From Chryseobacterium polytrichastri (GTDB taxonomy: Bacteria; Bacteroidota; Bacteroidia; Flavobacteriales; Weeksellaceae): a stretch of 64,000 nucleotides of DNA. The notes beneath the pieces were generated by a model that was not told the DNA's origin, did no database searches, and worked only from the letters and a program-made list of their open reading frames with translations. Every line of letters starts with the position of its first letter. Position 1 is the stretch's first letter. A program made the position numbers and the translations under genes. The DNA lies in the NCBI RefSeq assembly GCF_900142445.1, contig NZ_FRAV01000028.1, positions 1 to 64,000 on the forward strand. Direction: 5' to 3'. Shown here one piece after another: positions 1 to 8,546 of the stretch.

Positions 1-99
1 ATGTAGAATTTGGTTTTCTTCTTCAAATTTTACAATCTCAAAATATTCAATCAACAGTTCAGGTAAAAATAATTTAAGCAGTTCGGCATCATTTAGCAT
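1..99 (-). CDS. ISAon1-like transposase, N-terminal fragment cut by window edge
   Basis: A 33-codon open frame begins with ATG at 99 and runs off the left end without a stop. The peptide opens MLNDAELLKLFLPELL and continues with an acidic stretch. This resembles the start of the small N-terminal protein of ISAon1-type insertion sequences in Bacteroidota, as I recall that family; I could not align it. A -7 promoter element TATTTTTG lies at 104-111 on the minus strand, only 4 bases before the ATG, so the mRNA would be nearly leaderless. The rest of the element lies outside the window, so whether it is intact cannot be judged. Confidence 0.5.
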   Translation of the reverse strand, partial: MLNDAELLKLFLPELLIEYFEIVKFEEENQILH

Positions 100-149
100 T
101 ATACAAAAATAGCATTTTTTATTTTCTCCCCAACTTTTGAGACTGATCC
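1..149 (-). mobile_element. Right-hand edge of a probable IS element
   Basis: Upstream of the transposase fragment the minus strand reads GGATCAGTCTCAAAAGTTGG from 149 inward, which looks like the terminal inverted repeat of an insertion sequence. The exact end is inferred. The matching left end and any target duplication are outside the window. Confidence 0.4.
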
Positions 150-329
150 AATGTTATTCGAATAAATAAGAATGAAGTATTGTTGAAAATAGTTATTTTA
201 ATATTTAAATGAAGAAGCTGTTTGATTAACTTCATCAATAAAATATCAAAGAAATCATTTTTTGGATTGTGAAGATTATTGAATTTTAGATAATCTCAAA
301 TTTTGAGAGTTTAGATTTAAATAAAAGAA

Positions 330-359
330 AAAACCTCTAATCAATTGATTAGAGGTTTT
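330..359 (-). terminator. Terminator after tRNA-Cys
   Basis: A perfect inverted repeat, AAAACCTCTAATCA with its complement, sits immediately 3' of the tRNA on the minus strand and is followed by a T-rich run (TTTTTTCTTTTATTT). This is a typical intrinsic terminator. Confidence 0.8.
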
Positions 360-361
360 CG

Positions 362-432
362 AGGTACCTAGCGGATTCGAACCGCTGTAGATGGTGTTGC
401 AGACCACTGCCTAGCCGCTCGGCCAAAGTACC
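362..432 (-). tRNA. tRNA-Cys (anticodon GCA)
   Basis: The minus strand folds as a 71-nt tRNA. The acceptor stem is GGTACTT with AGGTACC, the D arm contains GCCGAGCGGCTAGGC, the anticodon loop CTGCAAC has GCA at 398-400, and the T arm is GCGGTTCGAATCCGC. The discriminator base is U, as expected for tRNA-Cys. CCA is not encoded. A strong terminator follows directly. Confidence 0.95.
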
Positions 433-495
433 ATGATTTACCATTTTTGAGGTGTGCAAATATAATAAAATATATGACGCTAAAAAAACTTTTTA

Positions 496-993
496 TTAAT
501 TTTCTTTTGTGCCAAGGCTGTTTATATCGTCTTTTGCCTGTTTTTCAGCGAGATAATTATTCACATTAATTACTCGGGTATCACTCCAGCTATCATGCCA
601 TCCGTTTCCACCTCCTAAAAATGAAAGAGCATCGAAAGGAACTATCCTAGATAAAGTTCTATACAATACTTGTTGAGTGGTTACATCATTACCATCTATA
701 CTTATTGTTTTAGTATTGGTAATATATTTCCCTACAGTTCTTCCATTTGAATATTTTTCCCACAGAAAATAATAGATAAAGCTTATCAAATTTCCAGTGA
801 AAAACTCCCAAAGTAATCCTCCATTGTTATAAAAATAGAAAAAATTTATTGAGGTAAAAGAATATATGATGAGTGATGCAAAAGATAGAATAGCATTTAT
901 GACGATTAAAACAATCAAATCTATTATATAATTTGCAAATCTAGTGCTAGTTGAGGCTCTGTTATCCTCTACAATTCGTAAATGTTTTATCAT
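496..993 (-). CDS. RDD family membrane protein
   Basis: This 165-residue protein carries the features of the RDD family. An R18...D25 pair lies at the start of a long hydrophobic segment (about 21-46), and a second membrane segment spans about 61-78. A GRTVGK motif at 84-89 is followed by the conserved tail R112...R116-IVPFDALSF and SDTRVI at 137-142. RDD proteins are small integral membrane proteins, some linked to ion transport; the substrate here is unknown. It lies 21 bp downstream of the DUF4403 gene on the same strand, so the two are probably co-transcribed. Confidence 0.8.
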   Translation of the reverse strand: MIKHLRIVEDNRASTSTRFANYIIDLIVLIVINAILSFASLIIYSFTSINFFYFYNNGGLLWEFFTGNLISFIYYFLWEKYSNGRTVGKYITNTKTISIDGNDVTTQQVLYRTLSRIVPFDALSFLGGGNGWHDSWSDTRVINVNNYLAEKQAKDDINSLGTKEN

Positions 994-1014
994 GGTTTTT
1001 TAGTTTTTTTTAAT

Positions 1015-2379
1015 TTATATTCCGTTGACAATTAATTTTAAAGTAGCATTAATATCAATAACGGCGGTGATTCCTGTAGGATTTAGAAGGATGTTAGTTG
1101 GTTTTAAGTTAAAAACCTTACCTCTCATATTTAATCCTTTATAATACTCTTTATTAAATGCTTCTTCAATGCTTTTTCGTGATGTCTCTTCCAGCTCCTG
1201 AGTAGGAATTCCATATTCTTCTTCAATCATTTTCACAATTTTGCCTTGAAATAAAACAGAAGCTGTTTTTTGAAGAATATTCATTGTTTTCAGTTTAAAC
1301 TTGGTGCCCGACAAAACGATTTTTCTTTTGGACTCGTCATATACCGGAACTCCCGAAATGATGGCTTTTCCTTTTACATAACCATCAGTTTCAGCTTCGA
1401 TTATGATTTTATTATCCAATCCGTACACCCTGATGTCAGTAATCTTCACTTTAGAACCTTTTAAATCAAACTCTTTATTCAGGAAAGTTTTTCGTGCGAT
1501 ATTAGAGGCTTCTGTAAAAGGAATATTGGCGGTGGTCTGAAGTGAAAACTTATCTGCAAGAACAGGCACTGAATTAAAATTGCTTGCCGTTTTTATAGGT
1601 TGTGAAGCGTCTGGCTTGCTGCCTGTGAAAGTTTCAGAGTATACATCAATTCCAATACTTGTATCAATTTGATTTCCGTAAAATTTTAACGGAGTAATAT
1701 TGATGTTAATAGGGGTTACTTTCAACCAGGTGTTATATTCTTCAGAAATATTAAAAGGTTGTGTAAATACATTCCAGGCCATCATTGCGTATTGTTGAAA
1801 ATTCAACTGTGTTGCCATTTGTTGGTCAAGGGTTTTACAGAATTTTTCCTGCTGTTCTTTTAAACTCTTTTCAACCAAAGAAGTGATTGGAATTTTTACT
1901 TTTCCATAATCCAAAACAGGTTTTGTTACCCATTTAAAGCCATTAGGTTGTGTATTCGTGACAATGGTCCAGTTATTTTTAAAGCTTAAAGAAGCATTGA
2001 ATGACATCACCGTTTCAAAAGTTGTGTTCTGATACGTGTAGACTCCTAACGTACCAATACCTTTTTCTGCCCATATTTTTAGAGGAACTTCAATCAGTAA
2101 ATTCTGATTGGTTCCGCCAACGACTCTAATTGCGCGGGTTTTCCAAACTTTTACTTTAAACTGATCATTGTTATTATCAGTATAAGAATCGTCTTGATAG
2201 ATCAGATCTTTCACAGAAGCATTGATCATATTGTTGATTTCCGAGAGTGGAATCGTTACCGGCATTGTAATGCTGGATTTTATCTTCGGAAAATTATACG
2301 CAGCCAATTGGTTATCAACATTGGTTTGCCCAAAAATATTGATACATGCTAATAGAAATAATATTTTTATGAATTTCAA
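1015..2379 (-). CDS. DUF4403 family exported protein
   Basis: The 454-residue product begins with a signal peptide (hydrophobic residues 4-16, cleavage near FGQ). The body matches my memory of DUF4403, a Bacteroidota-enriched family thought to adopt an elongated tubular lipid-binding (TULIP/BPI-like) fold. It has two similar halves rich in alternating beta residues, with charged helices such as the EEYGIPTQELEETSRKSIEE region near residues 390-410. The function is unknown; a periplasmic or outer-membrane lipid role is inference. A -7-like element TATTTTCG on the minus strand at 2401-2408 suggests its own promoter, although folB ends only 38 bp upstream. Confidence 0.75.
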   Translation of the reverse strand: MKFIKILFLLACINIFGQTNVDNQLAAYNFPKIKSSITMPVTIPLSEINNMINASVKDLIYQDDSYTDNNNDQFKVKVWKTRAIRVVGGTNQNLLIEVPLKIWAEKGIGTLGVYTYQNTTFETVMSFNASLSFKNNWTIVTNTQPNGFKWVTKPVLDYGKVKIPITSLVEKSLKEQQEKFCKTLDQQMATQLNFQQYAMMAWNVFTQPFNISEEYNTWLKVTPININITPLKFYGNQIDTSIGIDVYSETFTGSKPDASQPIKTASNFNSVPVLADKFSLQTTANIPFTEASNIARKTFLNKEFDLKGSKVKITDIRVYGLDNKIIIEAETDGYVKGKAIISGVPVYDESKRKIVLSGTKFKLKTMNILQKTASVLFQGKIVKMIEEEYGIPTQELEETSRKSIEEAFNKEYYKGLNMRGKVFNLKPTNILLNPTGITAVIDINATLKLIVNGI

Positions 2380-2417
2380 TTTCTTATGTTTTTTTAGAAT
2401 ACGAAAATAAGAATATT

Positions 2418-2786
2418 TTAATTTTCTGGTTTAAAACTTTTTTCCAGTTCAATACTTGCGCCTTTCATTTCGCCTTGCATTGGTGGAGCTGTTTTGGTGA
2501 TTTTTAATTTGATATAAGAGATTTCAGGAAATTCTCCCTGAATTTTTGCAATAATCCTTCCTGCAACATGCTCCAATAATTTTGATTTAATTTTCATTTC
2601 ATCATGAATGATTGCATTGATATCTGCATAACTTATGGTATCATTCAAATCATCTGATTCTGACGCTTTCCATAGATCCGTATGAAGTTCCAGATTCAAT
2701 ATATAATAGGTTCCGATAATATTTTCTTCAGGCAATACTCCATGATAGGCATATATTTTTACATCTTCAAGATAGATTTTGCTCAT
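2418..2786 (-). CDS. folB: Dihydroneopterin aldolase
   Basis: A 122-residue FolB of normal length. It converts 7,8-dihydroneopterin to 6-hydroxymethyl-dihydropterin plus glycolaldehyde in cytoplasmic folate synthesis. The diagnostic AYHGVLPEE stretch is at about 13-21, the acidic core ISYADINAIIHDE at about 51-63, and the substrate lysine lies in KTAPPMQGEMKGAS near 99-112. It starts 5 bp after thrC stops and so belongs transcriptionally to the thr operon; there is no obvious metabolic link. FolK, the next enzyme, is encoded separately at 48.6-49.1 kb. Confidence 0.93.
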   Translation of the reverse strand: MSKIYLEDVKIYAYHGVLPEENIIGTYYILNLELHTDLWKASESDDLNDTISYADINAIIHDEMKIKSKLLEHVAGRIIAKIQGEFPEISYIKLKITKTAPPMQGEMKGASIELEKSFKPEN

Positions 2787-2791
2787 TGCTT

Positions 2792-4096
2792 TTAATTTTT
2801 GTCAAGCAAAATTCGTTTTAATTCTTCAAAATCTGCGTTAATTTCTACAGTTTTTTTCTCTTTATTCATTAAGTCTGCCAATGATTCAGGAAGTTCAATT
2901 GTAATGTGGGTTGCTTTTTCTACGGCATCGGGAAATTTTACGGGATGAGCGGTACCCAAAATGAAACCTTTTTTGCCCGGATTTTCTTCTGTATATTTTT
3001 CTAAAGCAGCAAAAGCTACGGCACTATGCGGCTCTAGCGTATATCCATATTTTGTGTAAACATCAGTTATGGTTTTTAACGTTTTATCATCATTAATAGA
3101 ATAGCCTGAAACTGTGCTTTGAAGATTTTTAAACTGATTTTCAAAGATCTCGAGAATTCGCACAAAATTACTTGGATGCCCTACATCCATTGCATTAGAT
3201 AAGGTGGCAACAGTTTTTTTATATTCTAATTTTTGAGTATTTAAATAAGTTGGAATACTATCATTTTCATTACAGGCGGCTATAAAATGCTCTGCTGGTA
3301 ATCCTCTGAAATGAGTTAGAATTCCGGCACAAATATTCCCGAAATTACCACTCGGAACACAAATGACAGGATTTTCATTATTCGTTTTTTGCCATTGTTT
3401 TAAGGCTAAAAGATAATAGATTTGTTGAGGAAGCCATCTCGCTACATTGATTGAATTGGCTGATGTTAAAAATAAACTTGCATTAATTTCCTGATCTGAA
3501 AACGCTTGTTTTACCATCGTCTGACAATCATCGAAAGTTCCATTGACTTCAATAGCTGAAATATTTTCACCCAATGCCGTCAATTGTTTTTCCTGAACTG
3601 GGCTTACTCTATTTTTAGGATATAAAATAACCACGTTCACTCCCGAAGTTTTGTAAAAACCATGAGCAACAGCACCACCTGTATCTCCTGAAGTCGCCAC
3701 AAGAACAGTAACTTTCTTATCCTCATCTTTTAAAAAATAGGAGAGACTCTGACTCATAAATCGCGCGCCAATATCTTTGAACGCCAATGTGGGACCGTGA
3801 AAAAGTTCTAAAATAGAAATCTTATCATTGATTTTTTTTAAAGGAATGTCAAAATTGATTGTTTGGGAAACGATCTCTTTTAATATTGATTCAGGGATTT
3901 CATTGCCCGCAAAATCTTTCATGCATTGGAACGCAATTTCTTCATCCGAAAAATGATTTAAATTTTCAATAAAATCCTTTTCAAACTGTGGAATTACATT
4001 CGGGAAAAACAAACCTTTTTCTTTTCCCTGTCCTTTAATAGTGGCTGTTTTAAAAGTAACCTGTTCTTTTTTATCTTTTAAATTATAGTAGATCAT
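2792..4096 (-). CDS. thrC: Threonine synthase
   Basis: PLP enzyme converting O-phosphohomoserine to threonine, 434 residues. The PLP lysine lies in HGPTLAFKDIGARF, and VATSGDTGGAVAHG and the PSGNFGN loop bind substrate and phosphate. The reading frame is open further upstream, but those codons overlap the end of thrB and are not conserved family sequence. I start at the ATG at 4096 (MIYYNLKDKKE), 25 bp after thrB ends. It is the third gene of thrA-thrB-thrC and should be controlled by the leader at 7553-7695. Confidence 0.95.
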   Translation of the reverse strand: MIYYNLKDKKEQVTFKTATIKGQGKEKGLFFPNVIPQFEKDFIENLNHFSDEEIAFQCMKDFAGNEIPESILKEIVSQTINFDIPLKKINDKISILELFHGPTLAFKDIGARFMSQSLSYFLKDEDKKVTVLVATSGDTGGAVAHGFYKTSGVNVVILYPKNRVSPVQEKQLTALGENISAIEVNGTFDDCQTMVKQAFSDQEINASLFLTSANSINVARWLPQQIYYLLALKQWQKTNNENPVICVPSGNFGNICAGILTHFRGLPAEHFIAACNENDSIPTYLNTQKLEYKKTVATLSNAMDVGHPSNFVRILEIFENQFKNLQSTVSGYSINDDKTLKTITDVYTKYGYTLEPHSAVAFAALEKYTEENPGKKGFILGTAHPVKFPDAVEKATHITIELPESLADLMNKEKKTVEINADFEELKRILLDKN

Positions 4097-4121
4097 TGTC
4101 TTGGTTTTAATTGAATTAATT

Positions 4122-5048
4122 CTAATCTTCACTAACGATTTCAATTCCTGCAGGATTGATTTTGGATACATACACAAAACTGTTTATATCAATTTTATCA
4201 TAAATAGATTTCATCATCTGAGCAATTTTTTGTGCAGTTTCTTCTTTTTCTGTCAACATAAAAATCGATGGGCCAGAACCGGAAATCCCACCACCCAAAG
4301 CTCCAAGTTGTAAGCTTTCGGCTTTAACTTCATCAAATTTAGGAATCAAAATACTTCTTATGGGTTCTATAATGACATCATTGAGGCTTCTCCCAATTAA
4401 TGCATGATCATTGTTCTGGATTCCAGCTACCAATCCGGCGATATTTCCCCATTGCTGTACAGCATCTTTCAGCAAAATATTTTTCTTTAAGATTTGTCTT
4501 GCATCGGATGTTTTTACTTCAACTTGTGGATGCACTGCCGCAACAAATAGGTTTGGACAGTTTAACGGAATAATATCAATAGGGTCAGTTGATTTTGCTA
4601 ATGTTATTCCGCCCAGAAGACAAGGTGCAATATTATCTGCATGTCTTACTCCTGAAGCTAGTTCTTCTCCAAACATTGCAAAATGAATCAGCTGGTTTTG
4701 AGATAAAATATTTCCTAATAAAGCATTGGCTCCAAAGGCAGCTCCAGCGGCACTTGCCGCGCTGGAACCGAGCCCACTTCCGGGTTTTATATTTTTATGA
4801 ATAGTAACTCTGAAACCTGTTTTTAGATTAAAATGTTCCTGAATTTTTAAAAGTACCACTCCGGCAACATTTTCTTCTGCTTTTTCAGGAAGCCCAAAAC
4901 CATCTGTATGTTTTATAATAATCTCTGGTGTTTCGAGTAATTGAAACTCCATTTCATCATAAGGTTGATTAATTGCCATTCCTAAGATGTCGAAACCACA
5001 CACCAAGTTGGCAATTGTTGCCGGAACTCTTATTTTTATTTTTTTCAT
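4122..5048 (-). CDS. thrB: Homoserine kinase
   Basis: GHMP-family kinase of 308 residues that phosphorylates homoserine with ATP. It opens with MKKIKIRVPATIANLVCGFD, typical of ThrB. The glycine-serine ATP loop PGSGLGSSAAS is at 89-99, and the C-terminal GALGGGISGSGPSIF motif near 250-264 completes the fold. The open frame extends 15 codons upstream into thrA; the ATG at 5048 is chosen because family homology starts there and it leaves a 10-bp gap after thrA. Confidence 0.95.
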   Translation of the reverse strand: MKKIKIRVPATIANLVCGFDILGMAINQPYDEMEFQLLETPEIIIKHTDGFGLPEKAEENVAGVVLLKIQEHFNLKTGFRVTIHKNIKPGSGLGSSAASAAGAAFGANALLGNILSQNQLIHFAMFGEELASGVRHADNIAPCLLGGITLAKSTDPIDIIPLNCPNLFVAAVHPQVEVKTSDARQILKKNILLKDAVQQWGNIAGLVAGIQNNDHALIGRSLNDVIIEPIRSILIPKFDEVKAESLQLGALGGGISGSGPSIFMLTEKEETAQKIAQMMKSIYDKIDINSFVYVSKINPAGIEIVSED

Positions 5049-5058
5049 ATTTTTATGA

Positions 5059-7506
5059 TTAAACTGAACGTACGATATCTGCGAAAACTCCACTTGCTGT
5101 TACCTCGGCACCTGCTCCCGCACCTTTTACTACCAATGGTTGCTCAGAGTAACGTAAGGTTTTTAGGATAACAATATTATCTTTACCATAAAGATGATAG
5201 AGGTCACTTTCCGGGGCAATATGTTGTAGCCCAACTTTGGCTTTTCCATCTTTAAATTCGGCAACATATTTTAAAATTTTTCCGTCTTTTTTGGCTTCAT
5301 CTAAAATCTTTTTAAAATGATCTTCATATTGAATCATTGCATTATAAAAATCTTCTACACTTCCTTGCATACAATCATCAGGAAGAAATTTTATATTCTC
5401 TATTTCATCAAACTGAAGAGGGTATCCGGCTTCTCTTGCAAGAATTAAAATTTTGCGGGCAACATCTGTTCCTGCTAAATCCAGTCGTGGATCTGGCTCT
5501 GTAAATCCTTCTTTTTGTGCTTGGGCTACAACTTCAGAAAATGGTTTGCTTCCATCATAATTGTTGAATACAAAGTTTAAAGTCCCACTTAATACGGCTT
5601 GTATGGAAGTAATCTTATCACCACTTCTTATCAAATCATTAATGGTTCCGATAATAGGAAGACCTGCTCCCACATTGGTTTCAAAGAAAAATTTGCAACT
5701 GTGATTTTTAGCAATATTTTTTAATGATTTATATTTTTCAAAATCAGAAGAAGCCGCAATTTTGTTACAGGCGATAATATTGATACTTCTTTTTAATACA
5801 GTTTCATAAATTTCGGGAACTTCTGCGTTGGCGGTAACATCTACAAAAACAGAGTTTCGAAGATTTCGGGAAATAGTTTCTTCTGCGAATTTTTTAATAG
5901 AAGCTTGTTCGCCATTTTCTAATTTTTTATTTAAATCATTTTGTGAAATTCCCTGATCTGCAAATGCCATTTTTCGGCTGTTGGAAACTCCTGCAATTCT
6001 TAAATTAATCAAAAGATTTTCCTGCAGATATTTATTTTGGTTATAGATCTGCTGAATCAGTTTTGAACCTACATTTCCAGTTCCGCAAATATAAAGATGA
6101 ACCTGTTTTATTTCTGATTCAAAGAATTCTTCATGAAGCACGTTCACCGCTTTTTTAATATCTTTTTCTGATATCACAATGCTGATATTTCGTTCCGAAG
6201 AGCCTTGAGCAATTGCTCTGATATTAATTCCGTTATTTCCTAAACAGCCGAACATTTTAGCACTTACGCCACTTCGGTTTTTCATATTTTCGCCGACCAA
6301 AGCGACAATTGAAAGTCCGGATTCTATTTTTATGGGTGAGATTCTTTTTAATTTTAAATCATCCTCAAAAGAAGAATTGATTGCATTTTCTGCATTGAAA
6401 GTGTCTTTTTCATTGATTGCAATCGTAATCGAATGCTCCGAAGAGCTTTGAGTAATAAGAACTACATTTATTTTTTCATGGCTAAAACATTGAAACAGTT
6501 TTGCAGAAATACCGGGAATTCCAACCATTCCGCTACCTTCTAAAGTGAGAAGGATAATATTACTCATGTTTGAAATACCAACTGCAACTTGCTCTTCTTC
6601 ATCTCCTGAAATTTTAATTGTATGAGATACTAAAGTGCCTGAAGCTTCGGGATCAAAAGTATTTTTAATCCTTAAATTAATATTCTTCACCATGACGGGT
6701 TGAATGGTAGGAGGATACAAAACTTTTGCTCCAAAATGAGAAAGTTCCATAGCTTCTTGGTAAGATATTTCCGCGATGGGTTTAGCGTTCGTAGAAAGTC
6801 TGGGATCTGCAGTCATCATTCCGCTTACATCAGTCCATATTTGCAGTTCTTCTGCGTTGACTATTGAAGCAAATATAGAAGCGGTATAATCTGATCCGCC
6901 TCTTCCCAAAGTTGTCGTATTTCCTGCCTGATCTTTAGCGATAAATCCTGGAGCTACCGTAATTTGATGTTGATTTTCTTCAAAATATTTTTTTACATTT
7001 TTTTCAGTAGCTTCAAAATCTACTTTAACATTTGTGAAGTTATTGTTGGTAACAATCTGATCTGCGGAATTCATCCAAGCCGCATCTAATTTTTCAAATT
7101 TTAATCTTGCAGCAATAATATTGGAAGAAAGAAATTCTCCGTAAGAGGTTATTTTATCTTTGATTCGATCTGTAAATTCTCCTAAAACGAATATTCCGTT
7201 GCAGAGTTCTTCAATATCATTGAAATGTTTTTTTACAAAACTTAGCCAGGCACTTTGCTCTAAGATGGGAATAAGTTCTTTTACTAATTTTAAGTGTTTT
7301 TCTTCAATAGTTTTGATGATGGTAGGATAACTATCATCATTATTTGATGCTTGTTCAGCTGCTTTTATCAGGCTATCTGTAACACCTTGTAATGCTGAAA
7401 CTACAACAACTATTTTATTTGAATATTGATTTTTAATTATACTTTCTACTTTCAGAATATTTTCTGAGTTCGCAACAGATGTTCCACCGAATTTGAGGAC
7501 TTTCAT
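5059..7506 (-). CDS. thrA: Bifunctional aspartokinase / homoserine dehydrogenase
   Basis: An 815-residue fusion catalysing the first and third steps of the aspartate-to-threonine path. The N-terminal aspartokinase starts with KFGGTSVANSE (residues 4-14) and has the LGRGGSDYTAS motif near 199-209. Two ACT regulatory segments follow at roughly 320-460 (the SSSEHSI and SSERNISI repeats). Homoserine dehydrogenase begins with the NAD(P)-binding GTGNVGS at about 474-480 and ends near the C-terminal GAGAGAEVTASGVFADI. The length matches enterobacterial ThrA. Transcription probably starts upstream of the threonine-rich leader peptide at 7600-7695. Confidence 0.96.
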   Translation of the reverse strand: MKVLKFGGTSVANSENILKVESIIKNQYSNKIVVVVSALQGVTDSLIKAAEQASNNDDSYPTIIKTIEEKHLKLVKELIPILEQSAWLSFVKKHFNDIEELCNGIFVLGEFTDRIKDKITSYGEFLSSNIIAARLKFEKLDAAWMNSADQIVTNNNFTNVKVDFEATEKNVKKYFEENQHQITVAPGFIAKDQAGNTTTLGRGGSDYTASIFASIVNAEELQIWTDVSGMMTADPRLSTNAKPIAEISYQEAMELSHFGAKVLYPPTIQPVMVKNINLRIKNTFDPEASGTLVSHTIKISGDEEEQVAVGISNMSNIILLTLEGSGMVGIPGISAKLFQCFSHEKINVVLITQSSSEHSITIAINEKDTFNAENAINSSFEDDLKLKRISPIKIESGLSIVALVGENMKNRSGVSAKMFGCLGNNGINIRAIAQGSSERNISIVISEKDIKKAVNVLHEEFFESEIKQVHLYICGTGNVGSKLIQQIYNQNKYLQENLLINLRIAGVSNSRKMAFADQGISQNDLNKKLENGEQASIKKFAEETISRNLRNSVFVDVTANAEVPEIYETVLKRSINIIACNKIAASSDFEKYKSLKNIAKNHSCKFFFETNVGAGLPIIGTINDLIRSGDKITSIQAVLSGTLNFVFNNYDGSKPFSEVVAQAQKEGFTEPDPRLDLAGTDVARKILILAREAGYPLQFDEIENIKFLPDDCMQGSVEDFYNAMIQYEDHFKKILDEAKKDGKILKYVAEFKDGKAKVGLQHIAPESDLYHLYGKDNIVILKTLRYSEQPLVVKGAGAGAEVTASGVFADIVRSV

Positions 7507-7552
7507 CGTTTTTTATTTTTTGAATTATTGACAATAGAATTTTTTTGCTCTT

Positions 7553-7609
7553 AAAAAAAGAGCACACGTGCCGATGATAATATGTGAAAATGTACCCCGT
7601 TATGGGGTA
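7553..7609 (-). promoter_or_regulatory. thr operon attenuator (alternative RNA hairpins)
   Basis: On the minus strand, overlapping the end of the leader peptide, three mutually exclusive pairings can be drawn. A 1:2 hairpin pairs TACCCC (7609-7604) with GGGGTA (7598-7593). A 2:3 antiterminator pairs GGGGTACA (7598-7591) with TGTGCTCT (7566-7559), counting G-U pairs. A 3:4 terminator pairs GGCA with TGCT around CGTG (7572-7561) and is followed after one C by seven T's (7559-7553). This is the architecture of amino-acid attenuators. The terminator stem is short, so the exact pairing is inference. Confidence 0.65.
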
Positions 7610-7695
7610 GTGGTTGTAGTCGTAGAAACAGAAGATACTTCAGAAGTAGAAAACTTCAGAGTAGAAATATCAGATATGTTTCTTGTAAATTTCAT
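7600..7695 (-). CDS. thrL: thr operon leader peptide (threonine-rich)
   Basis: A 31-codon frame begins at ATG 7695 and ends at TAA 7600, 93 bp upstream of thrA. It encodes a peptide starting MKFTRNISDIST and ending STTTTTTP, with six consecutive Thr codons (ACG ACT ACA ACC ACT ACC) just before the stop. Nine of 31 residues are threonine. Position, length and codon run are as in the E. coli thrL leader. Ribosome stalling at the Thr codons would control the overlapping RNA hairpins. The symbol is given by functional analogy. Confidence 0.82.
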   Translation of the reverse strand: MKFTRNISDISTLKFSTSEVSSVSTTTTTTP

Positions 7696-7705
7696 TGTTG
7701 TGAAA

Positions 7706-7713
7706 CAAATGTA
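7706..7713 (-). promoter_or_regulatory. Promoter -7 element for thrL-thrABC
   Basis: TACATTTG matches the Bacteroidota -7 consensus TAnnTTTG and lies 10 bases before the leader-peptide ATG. The -33 element is not clear. The transcript would start only a few bases upstream of the leader start codon. Confidence 0.6.
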
Positions 7714-7821
7714 CAAATTATTTTTAAATAGAAAAGTTTAAATTAAAATATTGTTTTTCAACAAAATGTGATTTATTGAAAATATTTATTACATTTATAA
7801 TCTAAACTAAATCAAATTATT

Positions 7822-8028
7822 ATGAAAAATCTTAAAAAGTTAAACCGGAGAAACTTGGAACAGATCAACGGGGCAGCAATATCACCAATTTCATATTGCA
7901 ACGGATGCCCAACAGGAGCATTTGGACCCAATGATACCCATTCTTGTGAAGCATATTGGGGACTTCCGGATAGTTGTAGAAAATGTGTTCTTGTCAATAT
8001 GGAATGCTTTGTACCCATTCAATTCTAA
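7822..8028 (+). CDS. Bacteriocin-like Cys-rich leader peptide 1
   Basis: A 68-residue peptide with an N-terminal leader MKNLKKLNRRNLEQINGA, like the double-glycine leaders removed by C39-peptidase ABC exporters, although the processing site reads GA rather than GG. The core has six cysteines in the pattern C-x2-CP...SCEAYWGL...C-x2-C...CFV. It is clearly paralogous to the next peptide, which shares FGP, SCEAY and CFV. Chryseobacterium genomes carry similar 'bacteriocin-like' peptides. No modification enzyme or exporter lies nearby, so activity is unknown. It is the first gene of a four-gene rightward series divergent from the thr operon. Confidence 0.75.
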   Translation: MKNLKKLNRRNLEQINGAAISPISYCNGCPTGAFGPNDTHSCEAYWGLPDSCRKCVLVNMECFVPIQF

Positions 8029-8042
8029 AAATAAATAATACC

Positions 8043-8264
8043 ATGAAAAACTTAAGAAAATTAAACAGATTAAATTTAGAACAGATTAACGGAGCTGGAG
8101 TTTCACGTTGTGAGGGATGTCCTTCTCATCTTGTTTTTGGTCCTGGAGGAGGATGGCCTGATTCTTCTAGTGCTTCTTGTGAAGCTTATTTTGGTTTATC
8201 CGAGACCTGTAAAATGTGTGTGATGGTGAGCGTAGATTGCTTTGTTCAAATTACTGCAATTTAA
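8043..8264 (+). CDS. Bacteriocin-like Cys-rich leader peptide 2
   Basis: A 73-residue paralogue of the preceding peptide, starting 14 bp after it. The frame is open further upstream but overlaps peptide 1; the ATG at 8043 restores the shared leader MKNLRKLNRLNLEQINGAG. The core again has C-x2-CP, FGP, SCEAYFGL, C-x2-C and DCFV, with a Gly/Ser-rich insertion (GGGWPDSSSAS) between FGP and SCEAY. Six cysteines suggest three disulfides after export (inference). Confidence 0.75.
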   Translation: MKNLRKLNRLNLEQINGAGVSRCEGCPSHLVFGPGGGWPDSSSASCEAYFGLSETCKMCVMVSVDCFVQITAI

Positions 8265-8309
8265 AAAAATGCTATAAAAAGAGACTCTATATTTTTAAAC
8301 TAAACTACC

Positions 8310-8501
8310 ATGAAAAATCTAAAAAAATTAAATAGAAAAAATTTAAGAGCAATCACAGGAGGCTTAACAGAATGTAGTGTAGATCTGGATTGCGGACCTA
8401 CAGGTTGTGCAATATGCACAGATTTTAGAGGCGGGCGTAGAGTTTGTCTTTACTTCTATGATCCGACGAACATGGATAATTGTCCAAATATTAATCCATA
8501 A
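8310..8501 (+). CDS. Bacteriocin-like leader peptide 3 (GG leader)
   Basis: A 63-residue peptide with leader MKNLKKLNRKNLRAITGG, ending in a canonical Gly-Gly cleavage motif. The 45-residue core starts LTECSVDLDCG and contains six cysteines, but its pattern differs from peptides 1 and 2. Only the leader is conserved, as expected if one exporter recognises several cargoes (inference). It lies 45 bp after peptide 2. Confidence 0.75.
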   Translation: MKNLKKLNRKNLRAITGGLTECSVDLDCGPTGCAICTDFRGGRRVCLYFYDPTNMDNCPNINP

Positions 8502-8546
8502 TTAAAGACGAAAAAAATTAAAATAATATCCAAAATCAAATAAATT

